Shown here: positions 22,323-34,600 of the stretch, one piece after another
Layout: every line of letters begins with the position of its first letter
Position numbering within the stretch: position 1 is the first letter of the stretch
Assembly: GCA_947685225.1 (NCBI GenBank)
Contig: CANTUV010000014.1
Span: 4,402,001-4,466,000 of the forward strand
Direction of reading: 5' to 3'
Source of the DNA: Garcia nutans
Taxonomy: Eukaryota; Streptophyta; Magnoliopsida; Malpighiales; Euphorbiaceae
DNA length: 64,000 bases
Made by a program: the position numbers and the translations under genes
Notes under the pieces: model-generated
Seen by the model: the letters and a program-made list of their open reading frames with translations, nothing else
Databases searched by the model: none
What the model was told of the DNA's origin: nothing

Positions 22323-25300
22323 TCACTGGTTTGATGTTGAACAGCTTGAATTTGTTGAATCAACCCTAATCACTCTAGTATTGTATGATCCACAAAACCT
22401 ACACTTGTGGTACAGCCAGTGGAATGATGATGTGCCCTTCTTGTCACAGTCATTGCACAGAATATCCTGGATTACAAAAATCAGCCTCAGTACTGACTTG
22501 GAAAAAAGCCAGCAGAAGAAAAACAAAAATACCAAGACAATTTACCTGGCAACGATCCCGATATTCTTCTGGGAGCTCCTCAGACGCCAATAGTGCATCA
22601 AGCATGCCAAAGTATACCTGAAAAAAAAAATAGAAACCTTAGAAATTCTAGCAAAATTTACCTTTTCATTTCACTCTAATCATGAATATGGTTGTGTATA
22701 AGACAATCTTCGAAACAATAGAGGAAACACTGATACCTCTTCTGACATTTCATCAGAAATTCAAATAAAAAGGATGACGTTAATGCTTTAACTAAGGCAT
22801 TCTTGGTTTATATAGAGCTTATAAAAAATGAACAAATCAGTTACTGTGTTGCCAAAAGAATAGCTCAATTGTCACATGAAACCATATGAGCAATTGAAGT
22901 ACTTTATTTTACAGCTACAAAACTAAGAACCTAGAATACATATTTTTAACATTTCTTCATTTCCCCCAACCAACTTGGCATCCAGGGATAATTGAAAAGA
23001 TCCCAACATACTTTCACTGGTTCTTATTACTGGTTCTTAATAGCCTACTTACCCAGATCATAGGAACCAACAAGCCTATTCTGTTGAAAAATGTATGTAT
23101 ATATAAAGACCTCATATCATAACTCATTATGGTAAATCATATGATATCTTAGATTGTGTTTAATACAAAAAAGAGAAGTCCACAGCTCATTGCACATTCC
23201 AAGCCTAACAAGTTAACTGAGCTTTGTTTGCTGAAATGACTAATTGTACATCAATCACCAGAAAAGCTATCATGAACACACATAGGCCTGCAATTACCAT
23301 AAACTCCAATAACAAACCAAAGCTCAAGGATCCATTTTGAGCAGCAGTATGGACCGCAAGAGCAAGCTGCTTTTGCAGCTCAAAACATGTAGGCACCTGC
23401 TTTTAGAAAATAATAATATAAAATTCAACAACTTGTTTTTCAAAAAACAATATGAGGAAAGGGAGGAAGAGAAAAATATCATGAACATGAAATACTGCCA
23501 TAATGCCATAATTTCCTGTGTCATAAATCATAATTTAATAACTCAAGGTCCATTTTAGTTCTCAAGCTTCAGGAAAGTTCACAGCAACTCTTTTAAGTTT
23601 CAACACAAGGCCAAGATAGAGCTAGAAAAATAAGCAAGAGATAAACAGAAACTTGAAATGAGTAATGCTTGCTGATTATTTGATGATGCCCAAAACTAAT
23701 TCCATTTCGTAAGAAAACTAACAATAGTTTTTGAAAATATGGCCCGGTTAACTAAAACATCAACAGCTTTAATGCCATTTCATAACAGCATCATAGATTA
23801 GTAAGTAAAAGAGAACATAGGTAACTAGATCTTACCGACATATCTCCCAACGATTTGCAACAAATTGGACAGGTGTAGTGACTGCAAGTATATGCCTGTC
23901 ATAGCAAAGACGCATGCAGAATAATAATCCCAGAAAAATCGATGTCCTTGCAATAAACAGAAATTGAAACAGAACAGAACAGCAATGATCAAAGCAAAAC
24001 CAGTAAATAATAGACCTGAAAGCAATTTGAATGCATGAAATGGCCACAAGGAAGAGCTTTGACGCTTAAACTTGATGTGAACAAGAAGTCACAGCAGATG
24101 GGACAATTTATTTCCAGACCGTTCTCTCGGCATTTGTGATCCACCAACTTCATTGACAGGCAGCAATTGCACTTCATGCAATGAAAGAAGTCAACACCAA
24201 GTCCGTTTCCAACACGACATAAATTGCAAAAAGGACAGTGATAAACATTCCTGAAATAAATCCAAAGAGAAGCTAGAAATCGATTAGTAAGAGATCTAGT
24301 TCAGCAGCAATTATTTACATAAATCAACAGACAAGAAGTAAGAAGATTGATTATTCACCAAGCAAACATGCTTTTTTAGTTCTTTTTATGTTTCCACAGC
24401 ATTTGGGCATACACAAAGTGATTCCAGGCACACCTTTTTAACATGATTATCAAAATTTCAAAGTGCAGGAAATAAAAAGCACAAATATATATATATATAT
24501 ATACACACATATATATCACGTTTATATTATGAGTCAACAATAATCGAACAAAATACCACCTAATTATATTACATCTTGCCATGCTATTTTCTTTCAAACC
24601 TTCTAGCAGACAAGGAAAAAGGAGTTTTCTGAAAGCCAGTACCTTTCATCATCAAAAAATTTGCAGATACCGCAGTAGTACTTTGCCATTGAGAAGCCAC
24701 CACAAGAAGGTGTGATGCAAACTGGTCCAACAGGTTGAATTTTGAGACAGCGCATGCACATCATTTCAGAAGTAGCCTTCCTACAAGTATAAATATATTT
24801 AAGCTTATAGATGACTAACCATCCAACCAAAACCTGATAATGTAATGAGTAATACGAACATACCTATCCATTGAGTGGTCACTAACTTTATCATGGCAGA
24901 ACCTGCATGTGAATAATTTTCCACAGCAGGAAGCACGAAGTTTACAGTTTCGTTTATAATGTTCACACCCAAATTCTTGTTTCTCCGGATTGCAGAATGA
25001 AGGATAACATCCAAGTAAATCTTCATCATTTGAACATTCACCAGTTCTCACTTGAGGCAACTTCTGCTGAGCAGCTATCCAGCGACTAACAGAACACATA
25101 TTAATCAGCATATGCAGAAGAATGATAATCCAAAAGAGTGAAGACTAAACACAGAGTAAACACACCTGGTCATTAGATTTTGTATAAGATATGCTTTTCT
25201 TCTTGGATCAAGAGATGAATCTCGAGAAACTTCTCTTATCTCTGCTTCAAGTTCATTCTGATTCATACGAAAAATATCTTTCCAACCAGGCTTAAATGTA

Positions 25301-28300
25301 TTATCACAGTGATCCAGGCTTTCATGAAGCTCAGTGCCTAAACAAAAGCAAAATATTTATTGGTTAAGGTAAAAAACGCTACTTTCAAGAAGTAAAGATT
25401 CAGCATTTGTCGCAAATTACATCAACATAAACAACATTTGGCACGGAATAAATTCTAAACAATCAGCAATAATAGAAGAATTACAGACCTAGTGACACAC
25501 AACTTTCTGATGTTGATGCTTGTGAAGTCTCAGGAGAAGTACCCTCCCACCATTCATTAAGCCACTCACTGAACATGGTATTTTTGGTTGCATGTTTCCA
25601 TGTGTCCATCATTTTGTTTTGCTCCTCATGGGTGAGAGCTGATGTTACCCACGGCAACATCGATTGAAGCACCTCTGCACCTGTAGTACCAATTATTCGA
25701 CCAACAATTTTGTCTTGTTCCTCCACTGAAAAATGCATGTCAAATAACGGCCACAACTCAAGTTCTTCCCGGAAAACATGTTGATCCAGTGTTACTCTTA
25801 TGGATTTGCACATGCCTTGCAGTTTTGTTGCAAGTTCATCGTACTTTCTAAAAGTATCACTATGATCAAAAGAATCAAAATGACTGCCAGTAAACTCATG
25901 AGAAATATCGATACCCTTCAAGCCTTCTTGAAGTTGGGTAAGCTCAGAAAGTGTGGAAGAAATATCTTCAAACAGTTTCTCTTCCTGCTTGTGGTCAAGA
26001 GTGTAAGAGTGGCTAACATTATGAAGTGTCTCTCTAGACTCTAATGCTGGAAACACAATGTCATCCTCTGCATTACTATGAGCTCTATAAAGACCCCATA
26101 ACAAATGAAACCTACCAGTGAATTGCCTAAGTAAAGTTTCATTACAATCGTTTAATTTTCCAGATTCAACATCCAAATATTCCAAGTCTTTGCGGATGGC
26201 CTTATGAAATTTAAATATGTTATCAATTGGGCGTGGTGCACAACCACTATCAGTTGGACTTACATCTGTTTCCCAGTTAAAAAGACTAGAATTAAGGGAG
26301 GGAGCAAAAGGACTAAAAGACAAGGAACGCAGAGATTTTGCTGCAGAAAGAGAACTAATTCTTATATTATTACTGTTCACTCCTAAACCAGGGACACAGC
26401 AAGACTTATTAATACAAGATAATTTGGGGGCAACAATCCCTGCAGGGTGACAAACATCACTGTCATCCTGTAATACTAAGTTTCCACGCTTGACTGGCCT
26501 TCTGCTATCATTTGCTTCATCTGCTTGGATAGAAGTAGACATTTCATCGATAGATAACATAGGATTCTTGTCACAGACTGATTGTTTATTATCCTCTTGA
26601 ATTCCAGTTAAAATTCCCATAGGACAACAACCAATGCCACCTGAAGACAAACAAATGTTCCTAGGATGACTTTTACAAGCCCAACCAGAAAAAAGTGTAA
26701 CCAATGCAGAATCTGAAGTTGGAGCTGCATCACACAATTCTGTGAGTTAAAGAACTGAGAGAAAGAGAAAACACAAATATCACAGAAAATACACCAATAT
26801 AATAAATAGCTATAGAGAGGAAAGGTTGAGGATTGGTAGTACCTGCCATGCACATGTTTTGAAGAAAAGACTTTGCTTTTGCTTCACTAAGTGATCCTAC
26901 TAACCATGGTAAGACACATTCAATCAATTTCAAGGGCATCACACATAAGCTTTGATAAAGAAGCTCTCGCTGTCGTTTGGCAGTAAAATGCTTTCGAGCA
27001 AGAGGGAGAACCTGCCAATTCAAATATGTTTGTCAGACAGCTCACAGAGATAGCAAGAGGTACTTGATTGAGGGCAACAAGCATAAATGACAAATCATAG
27101 GTAGACAATATGGCAGCAGCATGAAGTGTATGTAGTTAAGAAATGCAGAAACTAGATACCAAGTTAAAGGGAAAGAAGTGTTTCACATAACATTGCAATG
27201 GCAACATACTCACCTGAGCTTCCTCATTTTGGAAGTGTCTCTGTATGGTATTCATGATATGGTCAGCTTGCGAGCACAATTTTGTATAGAATTCAGTGAG
27301 AGATGTATTAGTTCCAGCACTTCGAATACCTTCTATCAGACATCTTAGTCTGTCAAACTGAATATGTTCTTCTGCATGCTCCTGGGCAAAGGAGAGTTCA
27401 GCATCTACAGCAGGGAATATAACTTTGTCCTCAGCAATACTGCAGTCAAAAGAGACAACATAAATCCATTTCACAATGATAATGGTCATAACAAAGACAT
27501 TAGGACATCATGTGTTTCTCTAATATATTATTCAAAGGACAGAGATAGAGAGTTTTATATCTTTTAGAATCAGAAGCAAAGTCCACGAAGTCACAAAGCT
27601 GAAAAAAGCAATTCACTAATATTTGAATGCTTTCAAATGCTAAGATGTGCAATTCAAGGAGATTTTATTCCCCAAATCTTTCCATACCTTGTAGTCTAGA
27701 AGTTTTTGAATTACAAGAAAAATTAGTGGATTCATAACACAAAGTCAAGGTAGGAGGCAGCAGTTCATGCATCTTCCATAATAGGACTCATCTCCAAGTT
27801 GATTATTGATATCCACAAAACAAAGAAGATTTAATGCATTACTGTTAAATTGCTGCACGGGACAAAACAAAATTCATAAAGAAAGTACAGAAAACTGAAC
27901 CTGTGAAATATGCAAACTTCTGCAATAAATTGTAGCCTCTTGTTGAATGCAGACAGGTCAGAAAAATCTCCAGAAAGTTGCATCTTCCTAGCAGCCTCAG
28001 CTATATCATTCAATTCTCTTCTTATTGCAGCATGCCAAAGTAAAATTTCATCTATGGGATGGAATGAGGTTGAATTAGCAAGATCACAAGTTGGCTCCAT
28101 ATACTTCCTTTTACCCTTTCTAGAAGATTCACATGCACAATGAGTCTTCTTGCTTTGGCAGATTGAAGCTGGTGGATATGAATCTTGATAACAGGCCTGA
28201 GAATCATCTTGGCAACTCGTACACAGTTTAGCCAATTTTGCACCATCCATCCAGGTGTAAATTACCTTCGTTGACAGAGCTTAAAGTCAGCCTTCTTTCA

Positions 28301-31300
28301 TTTTTTTAATTATAAAAGCCCATTCAAAGATGGTACCATAACCCCAAGAGAACCTCACCTGATGAAGAAGTTTCTCTTTCGGGATTATCTTGAACAAGCA
28401 CTTGTGCATTTCTTGATATTCATCAGATGATATGGAAGAAGAAAGCCAAGGAAGAAACTCAGCCGTCATATTAACAGGAATGCTGCATAGAAACTGCCAT
28501 ACCAGTGAAGCCTGCTCCTCAAAGGAAAACTTCTCAATAAGCAAGGGGAAGACCTGCCATATTCAACCACAAACTTGTGAGGTTTGAATATGTTTGAATT
28601 CAGTCTTATCAAACCATATTTCAGTTATTAGCAAAATATGACAGCCAATGCATTGAAGAAGCAATGACATGGCCTGTCGCAATTCAGAAAGCAAATGGTT
28701 GAATTTCAACTTCAACCTGAGATATAAAAAGCTTTTCCATCTAAAAAATCTGAATTGCATACAATATAGTCAATTCTAGATTATTCATACGGGAGTTTTC
28801 CCTCCAGTGGGCTAGAACGGGAAACTGCACCCCTTGAAAAGCACTTAAAAATATACAGTCTCACTGTATTAAGTTCACAACAGAAAAGTATTATAAAGCA
28901 AAATAATTTAATGGAAAATAGACTCTTGTTGTCCTGTTACTCATCATAGCATACATCCGCAACATAGACATTTTTTTCCTTCCCAGTTTGTGCTTGAGAA
29001 AAATAATGTTGAACTAGAATAACAAACAAGCAACACAATCTCAACCCCACATCTTATGATTCTAAGAGAATATGTCAATATGATTACAACATTAATTAAT
29101 ATGTCCTATCACTGATTAGCGCTGAATTCTAAAATTACATACTTTTGAAATGGTCAATTATGTCTACAGGATTGATACATAAAGATGATAATGGTTAGGT
29201 ATCGATGGGGTTCTTGCATGCAGGCCCATATCCACACCTTATCACAAGGCAAGGTAAGTTTGTGTTGGATCATACATAATATAGACTAAGGCATTATGTC
29301 TATCCAACCTAAAAAGGGTAATAGTAATATAAACAGATTTACTTAAAAGTTAATTCTAAAAATATTATATCATATATACTCAAACTTGGGATTAAGGCTT
29401 TGTTGTTGTTGTTGTTGTTGTTGTAGATACTTAAAGTTAACTTTGTGTCACTATTACAGAAGCAGTATTTTGATCATTTTACCTCATAAATTAAAATATA
29501 GAACTGAAATAATTCATTTTTGCTTCACAATCTATCACTTCAATTCTTTCTCCTTCCTCCTCGGTCATCTATATTGCGACCTTCATCCTAAGCAAACTAA
29601 GGTTCACCCATATATTTTGAGCTTCCTTATCTCCCAAAACAATTCCCCAGGCTTTTCCCTACTGTGCTATCAAAGCTGCACTCCATCAGCATGCAGTTAC
29701 CTCTCTTATCATGCATAGAGAAAGACAGACAATTATTTATTAAGAGAATCTGATGATTCTAGAAAAAATGTAAGTTGTTTATATATATATATATACAGGA
29801 TGGTATAACTAACAGGAAACTGCAACAAATACTCATTCAAGTGGAATTGTTATTTAAAATGATAACTTTGGCAAATTATGGCCATGATTGTGGGAATGTG
29901 GCGAAGAACTGGAAGATGTGTGGACAGCGTACCATTCACATGAAATGATAATTTTGCCATTGGCCCACATGTGAGGAGCCCACATGTTACAAACCAAGAT
30001 ATGTTTGTCTTGAAATAATAAAATAAAAATATTAAATAAACTAATAAAGTTTGGAAATTAGATAATGAAAAATAAATTCAAAAAATAATTAGGGCAGAAA
30101 TTAAATGAAATTTTAATCTAAAAAATAAATATTTAAAATAAATTATAAACTAAACAAGCTTTCAAAATGTAATATCACATATTGATTAAAACTGGCATAA
30201 CTTCTTAAAACCAAAAACCTAAATTGGATAGGTCAAAAAAATGTGTAAAGGTTAAAACTTCTATTTTCATTACAAATTAAAAACTTATTCAATCTTTTAA
30301 AAAATATAATAACTTTTCCCAATTTTTTCCAATCAAAAAATGTCAATGAGAAGTTAAGTGATCTCAAACTTTACTTAACATTTTCAAGGAAATGTATGTG
30401 TTCTAAAAAAATCATTTTTGCATATCAATCATCAAATATTTGCATTTATTTATACTTTACTCTTCAACCATAAAACTGTCAACAATTAATAATGTTTACC
30501 AATCATCATACCTTTTCCCTTCTATTCACCACCATTTGGCAATTATGTTATTTCATTGCAATAGGAAAAATTTAAAAAAAAAAGAAAAGAAAAAAAAGCC
30601 GTACACAAAGACCAAGGCACTTAATATTATTTGACCTAAATAAAATAAATCTTCGGTGAAAACTAGAACGAGTCCGCAAGGCAATGATGCTTGTGTAACA
30701 ATAGAACATTTATATTTTATCTAAAATATATGGCAGGTATACAGGATAGATAAGTGGGATCATGTAAGGTGGGTATACCCATCAAGACTTGTCATCACCA
30801 AATGATACAAAAATACAACCATTTATTAAGATTGAATTGTTTTACTCAATGTAATTTTTGAAAAATTCCAAGTTAAATTTGTCATCTTGAAAATAGATAA
30901 ATTAAAAATAACAAATATAGCAACTAAGTACTTAGCGGGATATGATGTGTTGAGAGTTAAAGTTCTGATACTCGCATCAATGGCTTTTTCTATGTTAATT
31001 CAAATAGTTTGGTTTATGTCAATTCAACAAAAAATAGTTCTTAAGCAGTGCTGCACCTCTTGTTTTTTAACAAATGGATAACGCTCATGTTCCGATTGTT
31101 CATATGAATAATTAATTGCATCACTTTCGAGTAGACCTAAATATACTATTCCACTTCTCAAACAACAAAAACACGATATGCTAGCCTAAATTATCGTGAC
31201 TACTTGGCCTTTGCATTTACTATGACCTACAGAATGGAAAGTAGGTATCATCACAAGCACATGATGACCAATAAAGCATGTCTAAATATATTCCGATTTC

Positions 31301-33973
31301 CATTAATTGACGAATGGATATTAAAGGAGAAGCAAAGATCATAGTTTGTGTTTATAGTAAAGAATTCACAACACATCAAATGTCAACTAAATATCTAGGA
31401 AATATAAATATCCCAAACCTCATATGCTGCCAAACTACAATAATGTACAGTATAAAGCAACTAAATCGTTGAAACAGAAAAGTGAAGAATGTTTTAACAC
31501 ATTAGTTCATTCTGGCAACTTAATTGAACATTCAGCTCATCATACTCAATTTTTCTAAACATATAATAAGAACAATCCAAAACTATTATCGCATTAGTGA
31601 CAAACAAATACCTGCTCCTCTTCCTTGGACATATGCTGGCTAATTGATATTTGAAGAGCTCCAGTACGATAAGCTAACTCTCCGCGATAACTTTCATCAT
31701 TTTGTCTGCGATAACTTTCATCATTTTGTTTATTGGAATTCAGAAGCTCAAACAATTGATCAAAAAGAACGCTTTCTCCCTCATGTTCAAGTGAGTATGT
31801 CCGTGCCACATTCTTGACACGTATATCAAGAGCTGGAAAGATAACCTGACATCACATTTTACAAATTAGTATATTATCAAAATCTTCAAAATAATATGTA
31901 CAATCAAAACCTAAAGAATGTACAAGCTATCCATCTTCTCCCGCCATGTTTGGAGATAACATCATTTTTGGCATACATCTTGTAGCACTGACAGAAGAAT
32001 CTCTAAACTGAACCAATACTCAAAATGTCAACTCATAAATTTCAGTGGAATACTTGTCATACCACATTTTTTTTCATATATTCTAATCCTCCATAAAATT
32101 ATCACTTTCAAGAGATTATCAACACACAATAAATCACAGCTAAAAGATCAAACGCTGATGATGGGAACACAAATTTTTCATCCCAGGCATGAAATTTTAC
32201 TCTAGCACTAAGCATTGTATAAAACTATAAATTGCCCATGGTTTCAATGACTATGCACAATGATGGGTTGGTTGGAGTGAAAAAATTAATTGATGGACCT
32301 CACGTGACCGGAAGTCTAGGCCATGCATTACATGAACAAGTTATGGACCTGAGATCCAGCCTAATTAGCAGCTGTTCAAATGGAAGATAGCTAAAACAAA
32401 ACATAGAATCCCATAATGATTAAAGTTGGCTGTTTAGACAGCATTAATTGTACAACTTCAAGAATGTAGTATGGTGAGTTAGAAGAGAGTAGCTTTGGCC
32501 AAAAAAAAGGGTGAAATGTAGCCCTACAGACTAAATCTTATCAGTGCCATTGAAGTAACTTATTAATAATTGGGAAAAAGATGGATATCGATACATTTTC
32601 TTACATCATATCCACCGTCATTTAGCCTGTCATGTGAATAAAAATACTGGCAGCATAGAGAACTTTTTACTCAAAATGTTCTTTGAGTGCTGACAGCAAC
32701 ATACTTCCCCTTCTCAGCCATGGAAGCATCGGCTTTGGCTACACAACTTCCTCCCCCATAACTATCTCAAATCAACTTGAACATTAATTCTTCTCATTCA
32801 CAAAAATTTAATTCCCACTTAACTTGCCATTTTAAAATCTTCCAAGCCAGCATTCATTGCAAGACCAAGTGACAAACTTAAAAAAAAAAAAAAAAAGAAA
32901 GTGCATAAGAAAACATGAGCAGCATTTAATACTTTTCACTCTGTTACAAGGATCTAAAGATTAAAATGATTTCATAAACCTAATTAAACACATATAGCAT
33001 CAAACTTTTTTGACACCCAGCCTTGAGGTATCTAATGCTTGAACTCCTTGAAAACCGGCTGCATGGAAACTATATTTCCAATGCAACACATGCCTTTTTC
33101 AAGGATTATATACAACCATGTGCAATTGCTAGGCTGTGAATTGAAGTGGAGGTGCTAATGGCTATGGGTTGCAGTTGGCACCTTTTGTTGCTGATTAATA
33201 AATTTTTGTTCCCCAACGGAAAAGGATATTCAAATTTAATGAAACTTAGTTTGGCAGAATATTGTTATAGCGCTAAAAGGAAATAGCACAAACATGAACA
33301 TGCATAAACGGAACAATGAACAAAACTTCACCTTTTATTATCAATTATTCCCCGCTTCCAATTGTTCAAATCAAACAAACAAGCTTAAATGTAGAAACTC
33401 AAAGACCTTTTTTAACAAAAGAAATATGATGATTATCAAGAAAAATGAACAGTTAATCCACTCATTTTATCAAATGAAAAATAAGATACCAAAAGAGAGA
33501 ATAAGAAGAAAAAGAAGAAGAAGAACAAATTCAATCAGTCAACCATATAAACTCCAAGAATTCGTGCCCATCCAATTGCAATAGAAGAAAGCACACAACT
33601 AGCATAATTCAAATCATCAAAATATAAAAATTCGGGAACCTAAACTCAATCAAAATAGTTTCAACCTAACCTAACCCACCTCGTCTTCAGCATTGCAGTG
33701 GTGCTTATATATCGCGCGAAAAAACTGATACCTCCGAAGCAACGGCTTAATATCTCCGCCAGTGTTAGCAAAAGTCATGGCGGCGCAGTGGAGACCATCG
33801 AGCTCAGACCTAATAGCTTTATGGAAAAAAAGAAAAATAAGAATTGGAGACTTCATAGCCGAGTTTTTTACACAAGTTTTTGAAGTTGTAGAAGGATCGA
33901 TTGGGTTAACTGGCCCTGCCATTACCGCCACTCCTCCAGCTCCTCCGTCTACGCCAGCAAATGGGGTGGACAT
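22323..33973 (-). CDS. BTS: BRUTUS-type iron-sensing E3 ubiquitin ligase (hemerythrin/CHY/CTCHY/RING)
   Basis: 14 coding exons, minus strand: 33973-33680, 31845-31612, 28553-28359, 28265-27901, 27439-27214, 27011-26843, 26724-25489, 25337-25166, 25085-24864, 24780-24643, 24250-24016, 23895-23836, 22617-22546, 22466-22323. All introns are GT..AG and phases agree, giving 3762 nt and 1253 residues, close to Arabidopsis BTS. HHE1 is about 43-175 (H51, H92, H119, H169 in FFHKAIRSEL, HHCNAEDE, LEHEGE, QHMSKEEE). HHE2 is about 308-440 (H319). HHE3 is about 658-830 (H668 in FKFHKAIRKDL, H710 in YRAHSNAEDD). CHY and CTCHY fingers are about 1000-1130, the RING-H2 is 1133-1174 (CPIC..CGHFMHSNC..CPIC), and a zinc ribbon lies after 1207. 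Known for the family: HHE domains bind iron, and the RING ubiquitinates bHLH IVc factors in the nucleus, damping iron uptake. The start is the first in-frame ATG and matches MSTP/MATP starts of homologues. An 8-residue tandem duplication lies at 137-152. No lesion is seen, so it is probably functional. Confidence 0.95.
22618..23835 (-). other. BTS intron 12
   Basis: This 1.2-kb intron separates the 60-nt RING exon from exon 13. Homologous proteins run directly from GDMS to VYFGML, so nothing is missing. A 63-codon open frame at 23205-23396 lies inside it but matches no part of the family. Confidence 0.75.
28554..31611 (-). other. BTS intron 2 (3.06 kb)
   Basis: The largest intron of the gene, between HHE1 and the WQFLCSIPVNM exon. 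It holds a (TTG)8 microsatellite at 29400-29423 and T/A-rich tracts. I see no transposon ORF or RNA gene in it. Its splice sites are CAG|GTATTT and GGCAG|GTC. Confidence 0.75.
29400..29423. repeat. (TTG)8 microsatellite in BTS intron 2
   Basis: Eight uninterrupted TTG units on the plus strand. Confidence 0.9.
31684..31731 (-). repeat. 24-bp in-frame tandem duplication in BTS exon 2
   Basis: Two adjacent copies (31684-31707 and 31708-31731) that differ at one base (the copy-end TCT versus TTT). They encode KQNDESYR and RQNDESYR, residues 137-152. In the BTS homologues I know, this loop has a single such unit. The duplication lengthens the segment between the third and fourth helices of HHE1 without moving its iron ligands. 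Confidence 0.9.
31846..33679 (-). other. BTS intron 1 (1.83 kb)
   Basis: Intron between the first and second HHE1 exons. It contains an A17-type homopolymer near 32880 and otherwise mixed AT-rich sequence. Donor GAG|GTGGGT, acceptor TCAG|GTTATC. No feature was identified inside. Confidence 0.75.
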
Positions 33974-34600
33974 TTTATATGAAATCAAAGTGAAAAGATC
34001 TCCAAATGATAACAGATTCAACAGCTTCGTCGAAAAGCCCTAATCTCTCTTTAAACTTTCATGTTCATTGTCGATTTATTGCTTTTTTCTGTTTTTCCTT
34101 TGTTTCTCTCTCTAAAACTCGAGAAATAACCAGCCAAATGAACAAGATTAAAGAAAGAAAGGAAAAAGACATTTTATGGTTAGTCCACGCGGCAGCAGTC
34201 ACTTTCACCGTTTCCACCATGACCAGTTTGACGTTCCCTTCCCTTTTTTCTCTTTTTTAATACGTTATTATTCCACGGGAAATTAATTTACATAAATCCA
34301 ATTCCTTTTATTATTAAATTATCTTGGGTTACAGAGGACGAGTACCAAATAATTCACTTACAAATATAAAAAATGTAATATACTTTATTTTATTTTATCT
34401 TTAAATTAGAGATCTCAAAAAAGAATCATGATTTTAATATTTATTAAACATATATAGATAATTTTTTTTTTTGTAAATAAAAAAAATATAATTTCATCTT
34501 AGATATAAGAAAACAAAATGAAAAATGGATCACGTAACTAGATATGGTTCACGTGAGCATGAATACGTCATGTAGCAGTGTGCTGATCTCGAATGATTCA
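33974..34600 (-). promoter_or_regulatory. BTS 5' leader and proximal promoter region
   Basis: Upstream of the ATG the minus strand has a purine-rich GAGAGAGAAA leader typical of plant 5' UTRs (about 34080-34120). A CACGTG G-box lies at 34550-34555, about 580 bp from the ATG. In Arabidopsis, BTS is induced by iron deficiency and bHLH factors are implicated, but one G-box in a region this size is not evidence by itself. No clear TATA box was found, so the transcription start is unknown. Confidence 0.45.
34051..34068 (-). other. Possible upstream ORF in BTS leader
   Basis: A minus-strand ATG at 34068 opens a five-codon frame (MNMKV) closed by TAA at 34051-34053, 78 bases before the BTS ATG. If transcription starts further upstream, as the leader composition suggests, ribosomes would meet this uORF first. 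The AUG contexts are unremarkable. Confidence 0.35.

Noticed and set aside
26204..26450. Plus-strand frames opposite BTS exon 7
   Set aside because: Antisense shadows of a long coding exon with conserved HHE3 sequence on the minus strand.
34550..34555. CACGTG G-box upstream of BTS as proof of bHLH control
   Set aside because: A palindromic hexamer of this composition is expected several times in a 64-kb window. It is noted in the promoter entry but not claimed as functional.
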